Positions 54,940 through 64,000 are shown, counted from the first letter of the stretch. The stretch: 64,000 nucleotides of DNA from Arthrobacter sp. TPD3018 (GCA_003075315.1 QDFQ01000004.1:62001-126000), one strand, 5' to 3'. Numbers and translations are program-made. The notes: generated by a model not told the origin, from the letters alone.

Positions 54940-57756
54940 TCACGGGCAACCGACGCCGTCCTTCTCGATCAGCCCCGAGCGAGCGGTGCGCAAATTCCGC
55001 CCATCGCGCTCGGTAGGCTGGACGCCGGAGCCCAGTCCCCGCCACAGCGCCGCGTTGAAGGCCGCGGTGTCGAGATGATCCTCGGTGCGGAAATCCTGCC
55101 CGCGCATCGCCTCTGCCCACCAGGCCGAGCTGGGATGGTCGCACCGCCCGGTCGTTGCCGCGATCCGGGGGACGAAGCGATCGGTGGGGATCGGGAGCTG
55201 CGTCGTGCGAAGGACGTCGGCCGCGTCGGCGCGATACGTCCAGTGGGTTTGAGCAGGGTCGAACAGGTCGGCCATCGGCGCCGCCAGCCCGTCGTTGAGT
55301 CCTAGCGGCTTCAGCCCCAGCACCGCCTCGATCGTCCGCAGAACGTTGACCGTCGTATAACGGGTCGAGACGACCACGCCCTGCCGGACATAGGGCCCGG
55401 CCACGAACGCGACCGACCGCCGCGCATCGACATGGTCGGCACCATTCTGGGCATCGTCCTCGATGACGAAGACCAGCGTCGAGCCGGCGACGCGGCTGTT
55501 GGCGATCGCCTCGACGACCATGCCGACCGCGTAATCATTGTCGGCCATTTCCGTCTCGACGGTGTTCACCCCGTCGATCGCCTCCTTGAAATCGCCGAAG
55601 TGGTCGTGGCTCAGTCGCAGCAGCGTCAGGGCAGGGACCTTGTTGGCGGCATCGGCGGCGTCGAATTCGCGCCGCCATTCGAGCATGCGCCAATAGTCGG
55701 GGAGTTTCTGGTCGAAGCCGCGGAAATAGGGATCGCTGCGCTTCGCGAGCAGCCGGTCGCCAGGCGTGTAGATGCGCGTGCCCGTCTTCCACGGTTCGCG
55801 GATCACCGGTATCGCGCCGGGAGCGCCGGCATCGTAGACCGATGCGTCGGAAAAGCCGTAGTTGCGCACCGAGAGGCCCGCGCGGATCGCCTGATCCCAC
55901 AGGAAACCCTGGTTCCTGTCATCGTCGTCGTCACCTTCGGCGTCGGGCGTGGTCAGCAGGGCGGGGCCGGCGAGCAGGTCGGGATCCTTCGACAGCGCCG
56001 GGTTCGTCGCCTGACGCTCGGCCGGGGTCTGCTGTGCGTAGACGAAGCGGTCTGCCTCCTCCGCTTCATAGGCGAGGCCGCGCTGCGCATAGTTCACGGG
56101 TGCCGTCTTTTCGAGCAGGTCGGGCGTCCGCGCCGCGGTCGACCAGGTCCAGCCGGTGCTCGACTGCTCTCCCGAATCGTAGAAATTGTCGAGCGTTGCG
56201 AACTGGCGTGCGAGGCGGTGGTGGTTGGGGGACAGCGCCCGGCCGAGGATGGCGAGATGCGGATCGCCGTTGCCGACCTCCAGATCGCCGAGCACCTGAT
56301 CGTAGGTGCGGTTCTCCTTGATGATGAAGACGACGTGGCTGACCCGCGCCCGGATCGCCGCCATGTTCGCCTCGGCGGCCGCGCGGGCGGCGGCTCCGGG
56401 AAGCCCGATATTGTCGGCGACCTGGAGCGTCGTCGCGTCGAGCGCCTTGTCGTCCGGCAGTGGGAACTCCAGCATCCCCGCTTTTTCCAGCTGGTAGATA
56501 TACTGGTTCGCCGCACCACAGGCATCGGGCTGACCGCGATAGATGGCGAGCTTCGGCGCGCAGCCCTGCGCGTTGGGGCCGGGCGGGCTCTTGCGGTTGA
56601 CGACGAACACGCGCTTGCCATCGGCCGACGTCGCCACTGCGCTGGGATACCAGCCGGTCGGCACCAGCCCGGTGACGGTTCCACCGGTGGCGCTCGGTGC
56701 GACGATCGCAATGGCATTGATCCCGCCCAGCGTCACCAGCAATCGCCCGTCGTGCAACTGGGCCAGGCCATTGGGGTTGAGCCCCTTGCCGATCGCGGGG
56801 GCGGCCAGCGCGTCCGGCAACGTGAGGCGCGGCTCCGCAACCAAGCGCGCCTTTACGGTGTCGATCACTGCAAGCCGGTCGTCGTTGTCTTCGGTGGCGA
56901 ACAGCCGGTGGTTGCGGGTATCGGCCAGCAGGGCGGTGGGCTCGCCGGTCGTCGCGATTCGGCCGGTGATCCGGATTCCCGACCGCGTCGGCGCGAGCGC
57001 GACGACCTGCCAGTCGCGGGGCGCCGACACCCAGGCATGGCCGGAATCGGTCCACGCGATTGCAAAGGGAAATTCGCCGCCAGGAATGCCGCTCTGCGCC
57101 GGGTCGATCTTTCCGGGACGCAGATCCTGCTCGGCGATGACCGTACCGCGATCCAGGTCGAGCAAACTGATCGAATCATTATAATAGTTGGCGACAAGTC
57201 CGTAATGCCCGTCGGGGCTGACCGCGACGCCCGCCGCCTGCGGCTTGACCCCGGCGCCGAGCCCGGCGGTGTGGCCTAGCTTGATCGTCGCCGTCTCGAC
57301 ATACTGCCCGCTCGACCGTCCGAAGACATGAACGGTGTCGTCGACGCCGCCACCGACGACGAACCCGCGCCCATCCGGGCGCCATGCGATGCCGCCATAG
57401 CTGTTGGGGACGGTCAGCGTCTGCACCCGCCGGCTGCCATGCCCGTCGATCGCATAGCGGAAGATGTACTGGACCGACTGCGCCGGGACCACCTTCCCGT
57501 CGGTCCCGTTGAAGCGGTTGAAGCCGCTGGTGAGCACCAGCATTTCGCGCCCGTCCGGACGGCGCGCAATCGCCGCCGCGCCATCGACGACATAGGCGGG
57601 ATCGGGACCGGTGCGCGCGACCAGCGGCTCGAACCGCGCCCCCGGCGCCGCGGTGGGGGTGAGGCGCTGTCCGGTCGGCAAGGGTTGCCCCGTCCGCTCC
57701 TGTGCAGCGAGCGCGGCGGACATCATGATCGCGAAGGCGGTTACATATGGGCGCAT
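54940..57756 (-). CDS. Exported YncE-like beta-propeller plus phosphoesterase protein
   Basis: A 938-residue protein with a signal peptide (MRPYVTAFAIMMSAALAAQ). The N-terminal about 420 residues form a YncE-type seven-bladed propeller (repeated VAVSPDGHYGLVANYYNDS-like blades). The C-terminal alkaline-phosphatase superfamily domain begins VSHVVFIIKENRTYDQVLG (metal-binding/nucleophile region), with FVIEDDAQNGADHVDARRS and AGPYVRQG. This two-domain type is found in soil bacteria; substrate unknown. The ATG at 57756 sits 6 bases after GGAG. Confidence 0.9.
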   Translation of the reverse strand: MRPYVTAFAIMMSAALAAQERTGQPLPTGQRLTPTAAPGARFEPLVARTGPDPAYVVDGAAAIARRPDGREMLVLTSGFNRFNGTDGKVVPAQSVQYIFRYAIDGHGSRRVQTLTVPNSYGGIAWRPDGRGFVVGGGVDDTVHVFGRSSGQYVETATIKLGHTAGLGAGVKPQAAGVAVSPDGHYGLVANYYNDSISLLDLDRGTVIAEQDLRPGKIDPAQSGIPGGEFPFAIAWTDSGHAWVSAPRDWQVVALAPTRSGIRITGRIATTGEPTALLADTRNHRLFATEDNDDRLAVIDTVKARLVAEPRLTLPDALAAPAIGKGLNPNGLAQLHDGRLLVTLGGINAIAIVAPSATGGTVTGLVPTGWYPSAVATSADGKRVFVVNRKSPPGPNAQGCAPKLAIYRGQPDACGAANQYIYQLEKAGMLEFPLPDDKALDATTLQVADNIGLPGAAARAAAEANMAAIRARVSHVVFIIKENRTYDQVLGDLEVGNGDPHLAILGRALSPNHHRLARQFATLDNFYDSGEQSSTGWTWSTAARTPDLLEKTAPVNYAQRGLAYEAEEADRFVYAQQTPAERQATNPALSKDPDLLAGPALLTTPDAEGDDDDDRNQGFLWDQAIRAGLSVRNYGFSDASVYDAGAPGAIPVIREPWKTGTRIYTPGDRLLAKRSDPYFRGFDQKLPDYWRMLEWRREFDAADAANKVPALTLLRLSHDHFGDFKEAIDGVNTVETEMADNDYAVGMVVEAIANSRVAGSTLVFVIEDDAQNGADHVDARRSVAFVAGPYVRQGVVVSTRYTTVNVLRTIEAVLGLKPLGLNDGLAAPMADLFDPAQTHWTYRADAADVLRTTQLPIPTDRFVPRIAATTGRCDHPSSAWWAEAMRGQDFRTEDHLDTAAFNAALWRGLGSGVQPTERDGRNLRTARSGLIEKDGVGCP

Positions 57757-58109
57757 GGTCATCTCCGAGATCGATGACCATAGGCCTGGAATGTGACGTC
57801 TCGCCATTCACGCCGCGACGACAGCCCGCCATCGCGTCGAAAAGCAGGAATGAACGGCAGAAATCGTAGAAGTCGCGCACGCCCGTAAGTGACTAGCTTT
57901 GCAGCGTTGAGACGGTGGCCAGGACGTCTATTTCCGCCCTATGGTGAAGGCGGGGCCAGCTGAGTTGCGCTTTGTGGCAAATGGCCGTTCCTGCCTCGCA
58001 ACATAAACATAAATTTAGACAACCCTATTCCGTTGGTGGCGTTCAGCGTTCGCCTATCAACAGCCTGAGCCGGGCCACCCTGGCTAAGACTATCGCCGAA
58101 GGAATACGA
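57757..58109. other. Intergenic region between phosphoesterase and Dps genes
   Basis: About 350 bases between divergent genes; both promoters must be here. It contains an AT-rich stretch at about 58000-58025 (ACATAAACATAAATTTAGAC), a likely -10 zone for the Dps gene. No known operator was recognised. Confidence 0.45.
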
Positions 58110-58772
58110 ATGATGCGCTACGCTTCGCTCGCTGCGGTCGCGTGCCTTTTTGCCACGCCCGCTTTTGCCCAAAGCGGCGACACCCGGTCCGATAACGGGT
58201 TTCCTCAGAACAGCGTGTCCAGCCAAGTCCACGGCGGTCCGCAAGGCGATGCGCAACGCGCGTCGATCGCGGCACTGCAGCAGACGCTGATCGAGCTGCA
58301 ACAGCTCCAGCTCCAGACCAAGCAGGCCCATTGGAACGTGTCGGGCACGCTCTTCTATCCGCTGCATGAGTTGCTGCAGGACCACCATGACGGCGTCGCC
58401 AAATATGCCGATGAGGTGGCCGAGCGATTGCTCGCGATCGGTGCGTCGGCGGACGGCCGTGCGAACACCATCGTTCGTACCAGCCGCGTGCCGGAGATGC
58501 CGGGCGGCTTCATCGACGATGCGCAGGTCATCACCTGGTTCGCGACCAATTATCGCGTGGTCAGTGACGAGATCGGGCAAGGGATCAAGGCGAGCGAGGA
58601 CGGCGATCCGACCACCTCGAACCTGTTGCAGGAGGTGCAACACGCCATCGACAAATATCAGTGGCAGATGCGCGCCATGATCCAGCCGACGCCGACGGAT
58701 CCCAATACCGGGGCAGATCTCAACGGCGGACGCCCGGTGCCGCCGATGACGCGGGCGGCTCCCGCTCGCTGA
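58110..58772 (+). CDS. Exported Dps/ferritin-like protein
   Basis: A 220-residue Dps-family ferritin-like protein. The Dps motif spans about residues 65-115 (QTKQAHWNVSGTLFYPLHEL, then DHHDGVAKYADEVAERLLAIG), with the usual His/Asp/Glu ferroxidase residues. Unusually for Dps, a signal peptide is present (MMRYASLAAVACLFATPAFA, then QSGDT), so the protein should be periplasmic. The C-terminus is proline/alanine-rich. AAGGA lies 6 bases before the ATG at 58110. Confidence 0.9.
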   Translation: MMRYASLAAVACLFATPAFAQSGDTRSDNGFPQNSVSSQVHGGPQGDAQRASIAALQQTLIELQQLQLQTKQAHWNVSGTLFYPLHELLQDHHDGVAKYADEVAERLLAIGASADGRANTIVRTSRVPEMPGGFIDDAQVITWFATNYRVVSDEIGQGIKASEDGDPTTSNLLQEVQHAIDKYQWQMRAMIQPTPTDPNTGADLNGGRPVPPMTRAAPAR

Positions 58773-58956
58773 TTTCACGGCAGAACGTAGAGGTGGGTAC
58801 AGCATCGCGACGGAGCGCCTGAATAGGGCTGTTCCGTTGCGATGTTGGCTATGGCTTCTTGCGGGTCCGCACGCGGACAGCTCGCCGTCGCCTGACCATG
58901 CGCTTACGGATGCGCTTAAGCTAATTGATAGATATCTGGACTGACCCAAGCGGAGG

Positions 58957-60483
58957 CTATGCCAGGAAGCGCACGCCGGCGATCAGCAGCGATCCGACGA
59001 TGATCGCAGCGGCGATCCAACGACCGGAGGCCAGGATGGCGTCGGCCTGTCCGTTGTTCGGCGACGGTGTCGGGGGCGCGTCTTCAAGGCGACGTATCGC
59101 CGCGCGCAGCAAGCGGGGCGCATCGTCGCCGATCTTGCCGAGTTCCCACGCCAGTGCCTGCAGCGTCGGCGTCCAATAGGCGGGCGACAGCCTCGACGTC
59201 AGGATCCGAAACGAGGCGCGTTGCATCGCGGCCGAGAGATCGAAGTCCGGCTCGATCCGTGCCAGCACGCCATCGACCGTGACCAGCGCCTTGAAGATGA
59301 GCAGGAGATCGGCGGGCATCGTCATGCCTTCCTGCCGCAACAGCGGAAAGAAGTCGGCCACCATCGCGCTCAACACCAGTCGCCCGCCGCCATGCCGGAT
59401 GATGAGCCGCTCGGCCGCCGCCTGGATCCGCTCGCGCGGCGTGCCGCTGCCGGCAGTCCATGCCGCGAGAACGTCCGCCAGTTGCGCGGGATCGCCAGCG
59501 TTCAGGGCCTGGACGAAGCTGATGAACTCTTCTCGGCGGCGTGGCGATACGTGGCCGATCATGCCCAGATCGAGGAGCGCCATGCGGTTGCCGGGCAGGC
59601 ATAAGAGGTTGCCGGGATGGGGATCGCCGTGGAACCGGCCGTTCACCAGAACCATGTCGAGGACCATATCGGCACCGAGCGCCGCGATCGCGGCGGGATC
59701 GATCCCCGCCGCGCGCAATTCCTCCCGATCGCGGGGCGGGACGCCGTCGATATAGTCCATCACCAACACTGTTTCGGACGTCCAGGCCCAGTGGATGTCG
59801 GGGACCACCACGCGTGGCTCGTGCGCGAAGTCCGCGCGGAGCCGATCGGCGTTCCGCCCCTCGGTCGTGAAGTCCAGTTCTTCCGATATGGCCTCGGCAA
59901 GCTGTCGCATCATCGCGGTCGGCGCGAACCGGCGCGCTTCCGCGCTGGCGCTCTCGGCGAGCGCCGCCAGTTGCGCGATCAAGCGCAGGTCGGCCTCCAT
60001 CCGCGGACGGATGCCGGGGCGCCGGATCTTGAGCACCACCTTGCGCCCGTCCGTCAGGGTGGCGCGGTGGACCTGCGCCATCGACGCGGCCGCGAGGGGC
60101 GTGGGATCGAAGCTGGCGAAGGCGGTTTCCGGCGGTTGGCCGAGCGCCTCTTCGACTGCGGGGCGCAAGTGCTCGAACGCCAGGGTCGGCGCGCGGCTGT
60201 GCAATTGCTCCAGTTCGGCGATCCATTCATCGGACATTAGGTCGCCCCGCGTCGCCAGGATTTGCCCGAGTTTGACGAAGGTCGGCCCGAGTTCCTCGAG
60301 CGCAAGCCGCGTGCGTCGCGGCAGGGGCATCGCATCCGCGTCGGGGCGGTCGTCTCCGACATCCGCAGTCCTTTCGATCCCCAACCGCTGGAGAATGACG
60401 CCAAGGCCGAACCGGGAGGCGACGTGGAGGATTTCCCCGAGGCGGTTCCGGTCGCGACCGGCGACGAGCAGCGTCTTGATCAT
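58957..60483 (-). CDS. ABC1/UbiB-family atypical kinase
   Basis: A 508-residue protein kinase-like protein of the ABC1/AarF/UbiB family. The characteristic KxGQ motif is in LGPTFVKLGQILATRGDL. Further motifs: PLAAASMAQVHRATL (A-rich loop), VVLKIRRPG, GRFHGDPHPGNLL (catalytic loop) and ALLDLGMIG (metal-binding Asp). A C-terminal hydrophobic helix follows (WIAAAIIVGSLLIAGVRFLA). It differs from the ubiquinone UbiB of the core genome in context; role open. Confidence 0.92.
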   Translation of the reverse strand: MIKTLLVAGRDRNRLGEILHVASRFGLGVILQRLGIERTADVGDDRPDADAMPLPRRTRLALEELGPTFVKLGQILATRGDLMSDEWIAELEQLHSRAPTLAFEHLRPAVEEALGQPPETAFASFDPTPLAAASMAQVHRATLTDGRKVVLKIRRPGIRPRMEADLRLIAQLAALAESASAEARRFAPTAMMRQLAEAISEELDFTTEGRNADRLRADFAHEPRVVVPDIHWAWTSETVLVMDYIDGVPPRDREELRAAGIDPAAIAALGADMVLDMVLVNGRFHGDPHPGNLLCLPGNRMALLDLGMIGHVSPRRREEFISFVQALNAGDPAQLADVLAAWTAGSGTPRERIQAAAERLIIRHGGGRLVLSAMVADFFPLLRQEGMTMPADLLLIFKALVTVDGVLARIEPDFDLSAAMQRASFRILTSRLSPAYWTPTLQALAWELGKIGDDAPRLLRAAIRRLEDAPPTPSPNNGQADAILASGRWIAAAIIVGSLLIAGVRFLA

Positions 60484-60568
60484 CCCGGATCGATAGCAGG
60501 ACCGTGCCAGCCTGCCACGCCCGCGAGCGGGCAGATGGCGTATCTCGGCCCGACCGGCGCCTGTCCTC

Positions 60569-61441
60569 TCATGTGCCCGCGAGCGCGATCACGCCGACGA
60601 TCAGTACGCCGCACCCCGCGAGGCGCCAAACCCCGACGGTTTCCCGCAGGATCGCCATCGCCAGCAGCGCGCCGACCATCATGGACATTTCGCGCATCGG
60701 TGCGACGAGACTGAGCGGTGCACCGTTTCGCAAGGCAGCGAGGATGAGGATGTAGGAGAGGGGAGACAGGAGCCCGACGCCGAACGCGCTCCACCAATGC
60801 CCCCTCATGCCGATCATGGCTCGACGCGGGTTTGTCGCCACGACAGGCGCCAACAGGACGAAGCGCAGCAGGTTTGAGAACCAATCGAGGATGACTGGCG
60901 TGATGCCGAGCGCCTTCACTGCATAGGAGTCCAGGACGGTATAGGAGGCGATCAGGCCGCCGGTTGCCGTGCCCCATCGGACGCCGGCCTGACCGCCGGG
61001 TCGCCGGAAAGCGGACAGATCACCGCGTGTCGCGATCAGCCCGATCCCGACCACGACGAGGGCCAGGCCTGCGAGGCCTCGCCCGGTCGGCGCTTCGCCA
61101 AGCAGCAGGATTGCCCCGATCGTGGACAGCATCGGTCCGGTGCCCCGCGCCACGGGGTAGACGACCGACAGCTCCGCAACCTGATAGCCGCGCTGGAGGC
61201 ACAGGCTGTAGGCGAGGTGGATCAGACCGCTGAGCAGCACGACAGCAATGCCCTCCGCCGTCCAGACGACCGTCCCGCGCCACAACACGTATAGCACCCA
61301 CGGCGCATATGCGACGCAGGCGACCAGATTATAGGCGAAGACGAACACCGGCCCCACCGCGGCCGCCCGCTTCGCCAGCAGGTTCCATGTCGCGTGGATG
61401 ATGGATGCGAGGACGATAAGAAGAAGTGAGGCAAGCGTCAC
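60569..61441 (-). CDS. EamA-family (DMT superfamily) transporter
   Basis: A 290-residue membrane protein with about ten hydrophobic segments in two EamA halves (IVLASIIHATWNLLAKRAAA at the start; PVARGTGPMLSTIGAILLLG and SLVAPMREMSMMVGALLAMA at equivalent positions of each half). Drug/metabolite transporter superfamily; substrate unknown. The start is a GTG at 61441. Next to the ABC1 kinase gene but separated by about 85 bases. Confidence 0.92.
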   Translation of the reverse strand: MTLASLLLIVLASIIHATWNLLAKRAAAVGPVFVFAYNLVACVAYAPWVLYVLWRGTVVWTAEGIAVVLLSGLIHLAYSLCLQRGYQVAELSVVYPVARGTGPMLSTIGAILLLGEAPTGRGLAGLALVVVGIGLIATRGDLSAFRRPGGQAGVRWGTATGGLIASYTVLDSYAVKALGITPVILDWFSNLLRFVLLAPVVATNPRRAMIGMRGHWWSAFGVGLLSPLSYILILAALRNGAPLSLVAPMREMSMMVGALLAMAILRETVGVWRLAGCGVLIVGVIALAGT

Positions 61442-61930
61442 GAGACCCCCTTTGGTGCAGCCGCACCGGTTGATCTCGACGTCTCCTCCCCTGGGCTTCT
61501 ATCCCTTGGGTGCAGCCGCGGAGATCCCGCGGTCTCTGCAACGCTCGGTCCAGCAACGCTGTGCGTCCGGAACCCTAGTTGCCACTCGGTCGATAGGACA
61601 ACGCTATCCTGGTTCGATATCGCCAATCAAGGCGTGCGCTCACGATCCTCGGTTCATCATCGTTTCAGGACAGGCGCGCGCTGGCGCCCACGAGGGGATA
61701 TGTGCGTCATCGGCCTCGCCAGGGATTTGGATTCATGATCGGAATTGGGAAACGACGGCGAATGCCGTGATTGGCCGCATTTTGGGTGCCACCTCGACCG
61801 GTCCAATTAGCAGATCGCTACTGCTCTGACCCATCCGGCATCGCGACCTGGGCAACGGCGCGGGATCATCGCGCATACCCAGGCATACCATGGCGTCAGC
61901 GAACCGCGCATAGGGTCGGCCGCTCTTCGG
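61442..61930. other. Gene-poor stretch in degraded island region
   Basis: About 490 bases without a supportable gene, upstream of the transposase remnant. It has a lower GC and mixed codon character compared with the core. Fragmentary reading frames were not recognised. Confidence 0.5.
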
Positions 61931-61931
61931 T

Positions 61932-62480
61932 GCGCTTCGTGTCGCACAAGCCGAATCAAGCGCTGCTATGGACGCGCATCCACGATCTGGCTGTGGTGGG
62001 GGTGCGCTACGGCTACTTCCAGATCTGCATCCTGTTGGACCGGGAAGGCCGGCTGGTGAACCAAATGCGCCTATCGAATCTACCGGGAAGATGGGCTGAG
62101 CCTTCGGCCCAAACGTTCTGGTCGAGGGCATCGGCGATGCGGACCGAGAACGCCGGCAGGTGGCGTCGGCGCCCAAAGAGATGTGGTCGATGGACTTCGT
62201 TTAGGCCGCGTTGTTCTGTGGCCGAAGGTTGAGCGCGCCGACGGTGATCGACGCTTTTGCCTGCGAAGCGCTGGCGATCGACGTCGATCAGGGAATCAAG
62301 GGTGAGCAGGTGGTGGCTGCGAGGGCGCGGATCGCGTCAGCGCGTGGTGCACTTAAGGCATCAAGGTCGATGATCGTTCGATTTCATCTTGATTGCGCTC
62401 TGACGGCGGGCAGATGAATAACGGCGTCACGCTCGACTTCGCGGCGGCCTGCGCGACGACGCCTCAGCAGCCGGTGGTGC
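61932..62480 (+). pseudogene. Frameshifted IS3-family transposase (OrfB) remnant
   Basis: Pieces of IS3 OrfB appear in different frames. First: PNQALLWTRIHDLAVVGVRY then GYFQICILLDREGR, matching the RxxIxEIAxxRVRYGYRRIHVLLxREG block. Then RIYREDGLSLRPKR, APKEMWSMDFV, and at 62215-62330 CGRRLSAPTVIDAFACEALA. NNGVTLDF lies near 62410. Together these follow the order of the IS3/IS407-group OrfB, with at least three frame changes and missing catalytic residues. Terminal inverted repeats were not found. Confidence 0.82.
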
Positions 62481-62633
62481 GCTAAGCGATCGCGGGCGCA
62501 CGGATGCCGATCGACCTGCCGCCCTAGGCGGCAGTGTATCGCGCATTGTACCTCCGTCATGGAGTGCGGTCACAGGCCAGCGATCGTCAACGCGTCTCCC
62601 GTTGCCCATAGCGGATGCGGCGTGAAGACTCGA

Positions 62634-63413
62634 TCAGGACACGAGGAAGCCGCCGTCGACGGCCAGATGCTGACCGGTGATATAGGCGGAGGCGGGGCTC
62701 GCGAGAAACAGGATGGCGCGCGCCTGCTCGATCGGTTGCGATAGGCCCCGCAACGGCATGCGTCCGGGCTGGACCATCGGGCCCCTCGGCGGCAAATCCG
62801 CGGTCACGCGCGCCGCGCCACCGCTCGCCGTGCCGCCCGGCTGGACGGAATTGACCCGGATGCCGTGTGGCGCGAATTCGATCGCGGCGGCGCGCGTCAT
62901 CGCATCGACGCCGGCCTTGGCGGCATCATAGTGCATGTTGTTGAAGATGGTCGGACGCACCGCGCTGACCGACGAGACGTTGACGATCGTTCCGCCATCG
63001 GCTTGCTCCCGCATCATCTGGATCGCGTGCCGCATCATCAGAAAGGTGCCGCGGGTCGTGACGCCTTGCATGACATCCCATTCCGATGCCGGCATCGTCA
63101 TGGTGTCGGCCTTGCGGCGATAGGCGGCAACGTTTGCCAGCACATCCAGACGACCGGCGAACGATGTGGCCGCCTGTCGATATAGCGCGGCGACCTGCGC
63201 TTCGTCGGCGATATCGCACACCGCCCATTCCGAGCCGGTGGCCAGAGCCGCCTCGCGAACCGCGGTCGCATCGATATCGGCGAACAGGACGCGGGCACCC
63301 ACCTCGGCGAACAGCGTTGCGGTGGCACGCCCGATCCCCGATCCCGCGCCGGTCACGATCGCCGTCTTGCCGTCCAGCCGGAAAATCGCCTCCGGTGCAA
63401 TCTGCGCCGCCAT
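62634..63413 (-). CDS. Short-chain dehydrogenase/reductase
   Basis: A 259-residue SDR. The cofactor motif is TGAGSGIG (residues 21-28), followed by ADID, suggesting NAD preference. The catalytic residues are Ser near 148-150, Tyr162 and Lys166 (YDAAK). The C-terminus is HLAVDGGFLVS. It lies 1 base upstream of the P450 stop-side neighbour, i.e. just downstream of the P450 gene on the same strand, suggesting an oxidation pathway for an alcohol product. Start ATG at 63413. Confidence 0.93.
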   Translation of the reverse strand: MAAQIAPEAIFRLDGKTAIVTGAGSGIGRATATLFAEVGARVLFADIDATAVREAALATGSEWAVCDIADEAQVAALYRQAATSFAGRLDVLANVAAYRRKADTMTMPASEWDVMQGVTTRGTFLMMRHAIQMMREQADGGTIVNVSSVSAVRPTIFNNMHYDAAKAGVDAMTRAAAIEFAPHGIRVNSVQPGGTASGGAARVTADLPPRGPMVQPGRMPLRGLSQPIEQARAILFLASPASAYITGQHLAVDGGFLVS

Positions 63414-63414
63414 G

Positions 63415-64000
63415 TCAAACGTCCCACCGCAGATGGAGCGAATTCATGCCGTTGACCGATCCGGCATGGCTGACCGCCGGGCGATCGGGATCGAGCCGGA
63501 AATGCGGGATGGCTTTGAGCCATTCCTGAAGGAAGACATAGATTTCGACGCGGGCGAGGGGCGCACCGACGCATTTGTGCGGCCCGTTGCCGAAGGTGTT
63601 GTGCGTGGGATTGCGATCGAAGTCGATCTCGAACGGGCGGTCGTACAAGCGGTCGTCCAGCCCGGAAAGGCCGATCGGCACCAGGACCATGTCGTCCTTG
63701 CGGAACCGTGCGTCCTTATAGTCGAGGTCGCTGAGGATCAGCCTTCCCGTGCTGGACAGGCCGAAGCGGCGCAGGAACTCCTCCGTTGCCTGCGGGATGA
63801 TCTCAGGTTCGTCGATCAGTCGGCGGCGATGGGCTTCGTTGGTGGCCAGATGGCGGACGATGAACGCCAGCATGTTGGCGACGGTGTCCAGCCCGCCGAA
63901 GAAGATCAGGAGCGCCATGCCGATCGTCTCGTCTTCGCTGCGGAACCGCGGATTATCGCGCCAGCCGACGATCCGGCTGAGCAGATCGTTCCCTGGCTCG
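63415..64000 (-). CDS. Cytochrome P450, P450cam-like (partial, 5' end outside window)
   Basis: The last 194 residues of a P450, open at the window edge. Visible parts are PGNDLLSRIVGWRDNPRFRS, the I-helix FFGGLDTVANML (threonine for oxygen activation), ATEEFLRRFGL (ExxR) and the haem loop FGNGPHKCVGAPLAR, with the ligand Cys codon at 63571-63573. The GGLDTV I-helix is typical of the CYP101/CYP111 terpene hydroxylases. The SDR 1 base downstream suggests a two-step oxidation. No ferredoxin gene is visible. Confidence 0.93.
   Translation of the reverse strand, partial: EPGNDLLSRIVGWRDNPRFRSEDETIGMALLIFFGGLDTVANMLAFIVRHLATNEAHRRRLIDEPEIIPQATEEFLRRFGLSSTGRLILSDLDYKDARFRKDDMVLVPIGLSGLDDRLYDRPFEIDFDRNPTHNTFGNGPHKCVGAPLARVEIYVFLQEWLKAIPHFRLDPDRPAVSHAGSVNGMNSLHLRWDV

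Noticed and set aside
55432..57279. 615-residue frame opposite the phosphoesterase gene
   Set aside because: Shadow of a gene with a signal peptide and recognised domains.

Overview
The window is high-GC chromosomal DNA of an alphaproteobacterium, most likely a sphingomonad (Sphingomonas or a close relative). Evidence: a circularly permuted two-piece tmRNA gene whose tag reads ANDNEALAIAA, the infA-maf-RNase E/G-yacG-tRNA-Phe block, the nusB-thiL and hisG-hisD pairs next to a K+-independent H+-pyrophosphatase, a large-type NAD-glutamate dehydrogenase, EcfG-type (GGAAC-N16-CGTT) promoters, and palindromic intergenic repeats of the kind seen in this group. Most genes are ordinary housekeeping or accessory chromosomal genes, packed in short operons with 4-8 base overlaps.

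Layout. 1-6.7 kb: YidB-like protein, HrpB helicase, NDUFS4-like complex I protein, a lemA-TPM-TPM-Nudix operon, mscL. 6.9-11 kb: four-cysteine Rrf2 regulator, tmRNA, pirin, tRNA-Phe, infA operon. 11-18.4 kb: chemoreceptor, MASE1-GGDEF diguanylate cyclase, S9 peptidase (with a decayed copy of its 3' end nearby), a secreted ChaN/EreA-like protein. 18.4-25.5 kb: H+-pyrophosphatase, thiL, nusB, fasciclin protein, hisD, hisG. 25.5-28.4 kb: DUF2332 protein, RcnB-like protein, alpha/beta hydrolase.

28.5-34.8 kb is the most distinctive chromosomal stretch. It holds two small cytoplasmic proteins, a lipoprotein, two CsbD-like proteins, a PAS-LuxR regulator, a membrane protein, an entericidin-like lipoprotein and a LOV-HWE histidine kinase. 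Two EcfG-type promoters are visible in it, one followed by a strong 5' hairpin. I read it as a general-stress and blue-light island that includes candidate input (the kinase) and output genes of the alphaproteobacterial general stress response.

35-39 kb: HhH protein, deaminase, pirin, Nudix, GST, BolA, DnaJ-like protein. 39-41.7 kb: TadE/TadF/TadG-like trio without pilus machinery. 41.7-46.4 kb: iron uptake locus (Fur-like boxes, TonB receptor, PiuC, RHH protein, PepSY membrane protein). 46.5-52.6 kb: NAD-glutamate dehydrogenase and a PAS protein. From tRNA-Thr at 52.8 kb onward the character changes: a decayed P4-type integrase directly after the tRNA, wider spacers, a frameshifted IS3-family transposase, and cargo genes (old yellow enzyme, phosphoesterase, exported Dps, ABC1 kinase, EamA transporter, SDR, and a P450cam-like cytochrome cut by the window end). 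This looks like an old, degraded genomic island whose far end is outside the window.

At least twelve palindromic repeats in several sequence families sit between genes. All calls come from reading the sequence; no database search was run.
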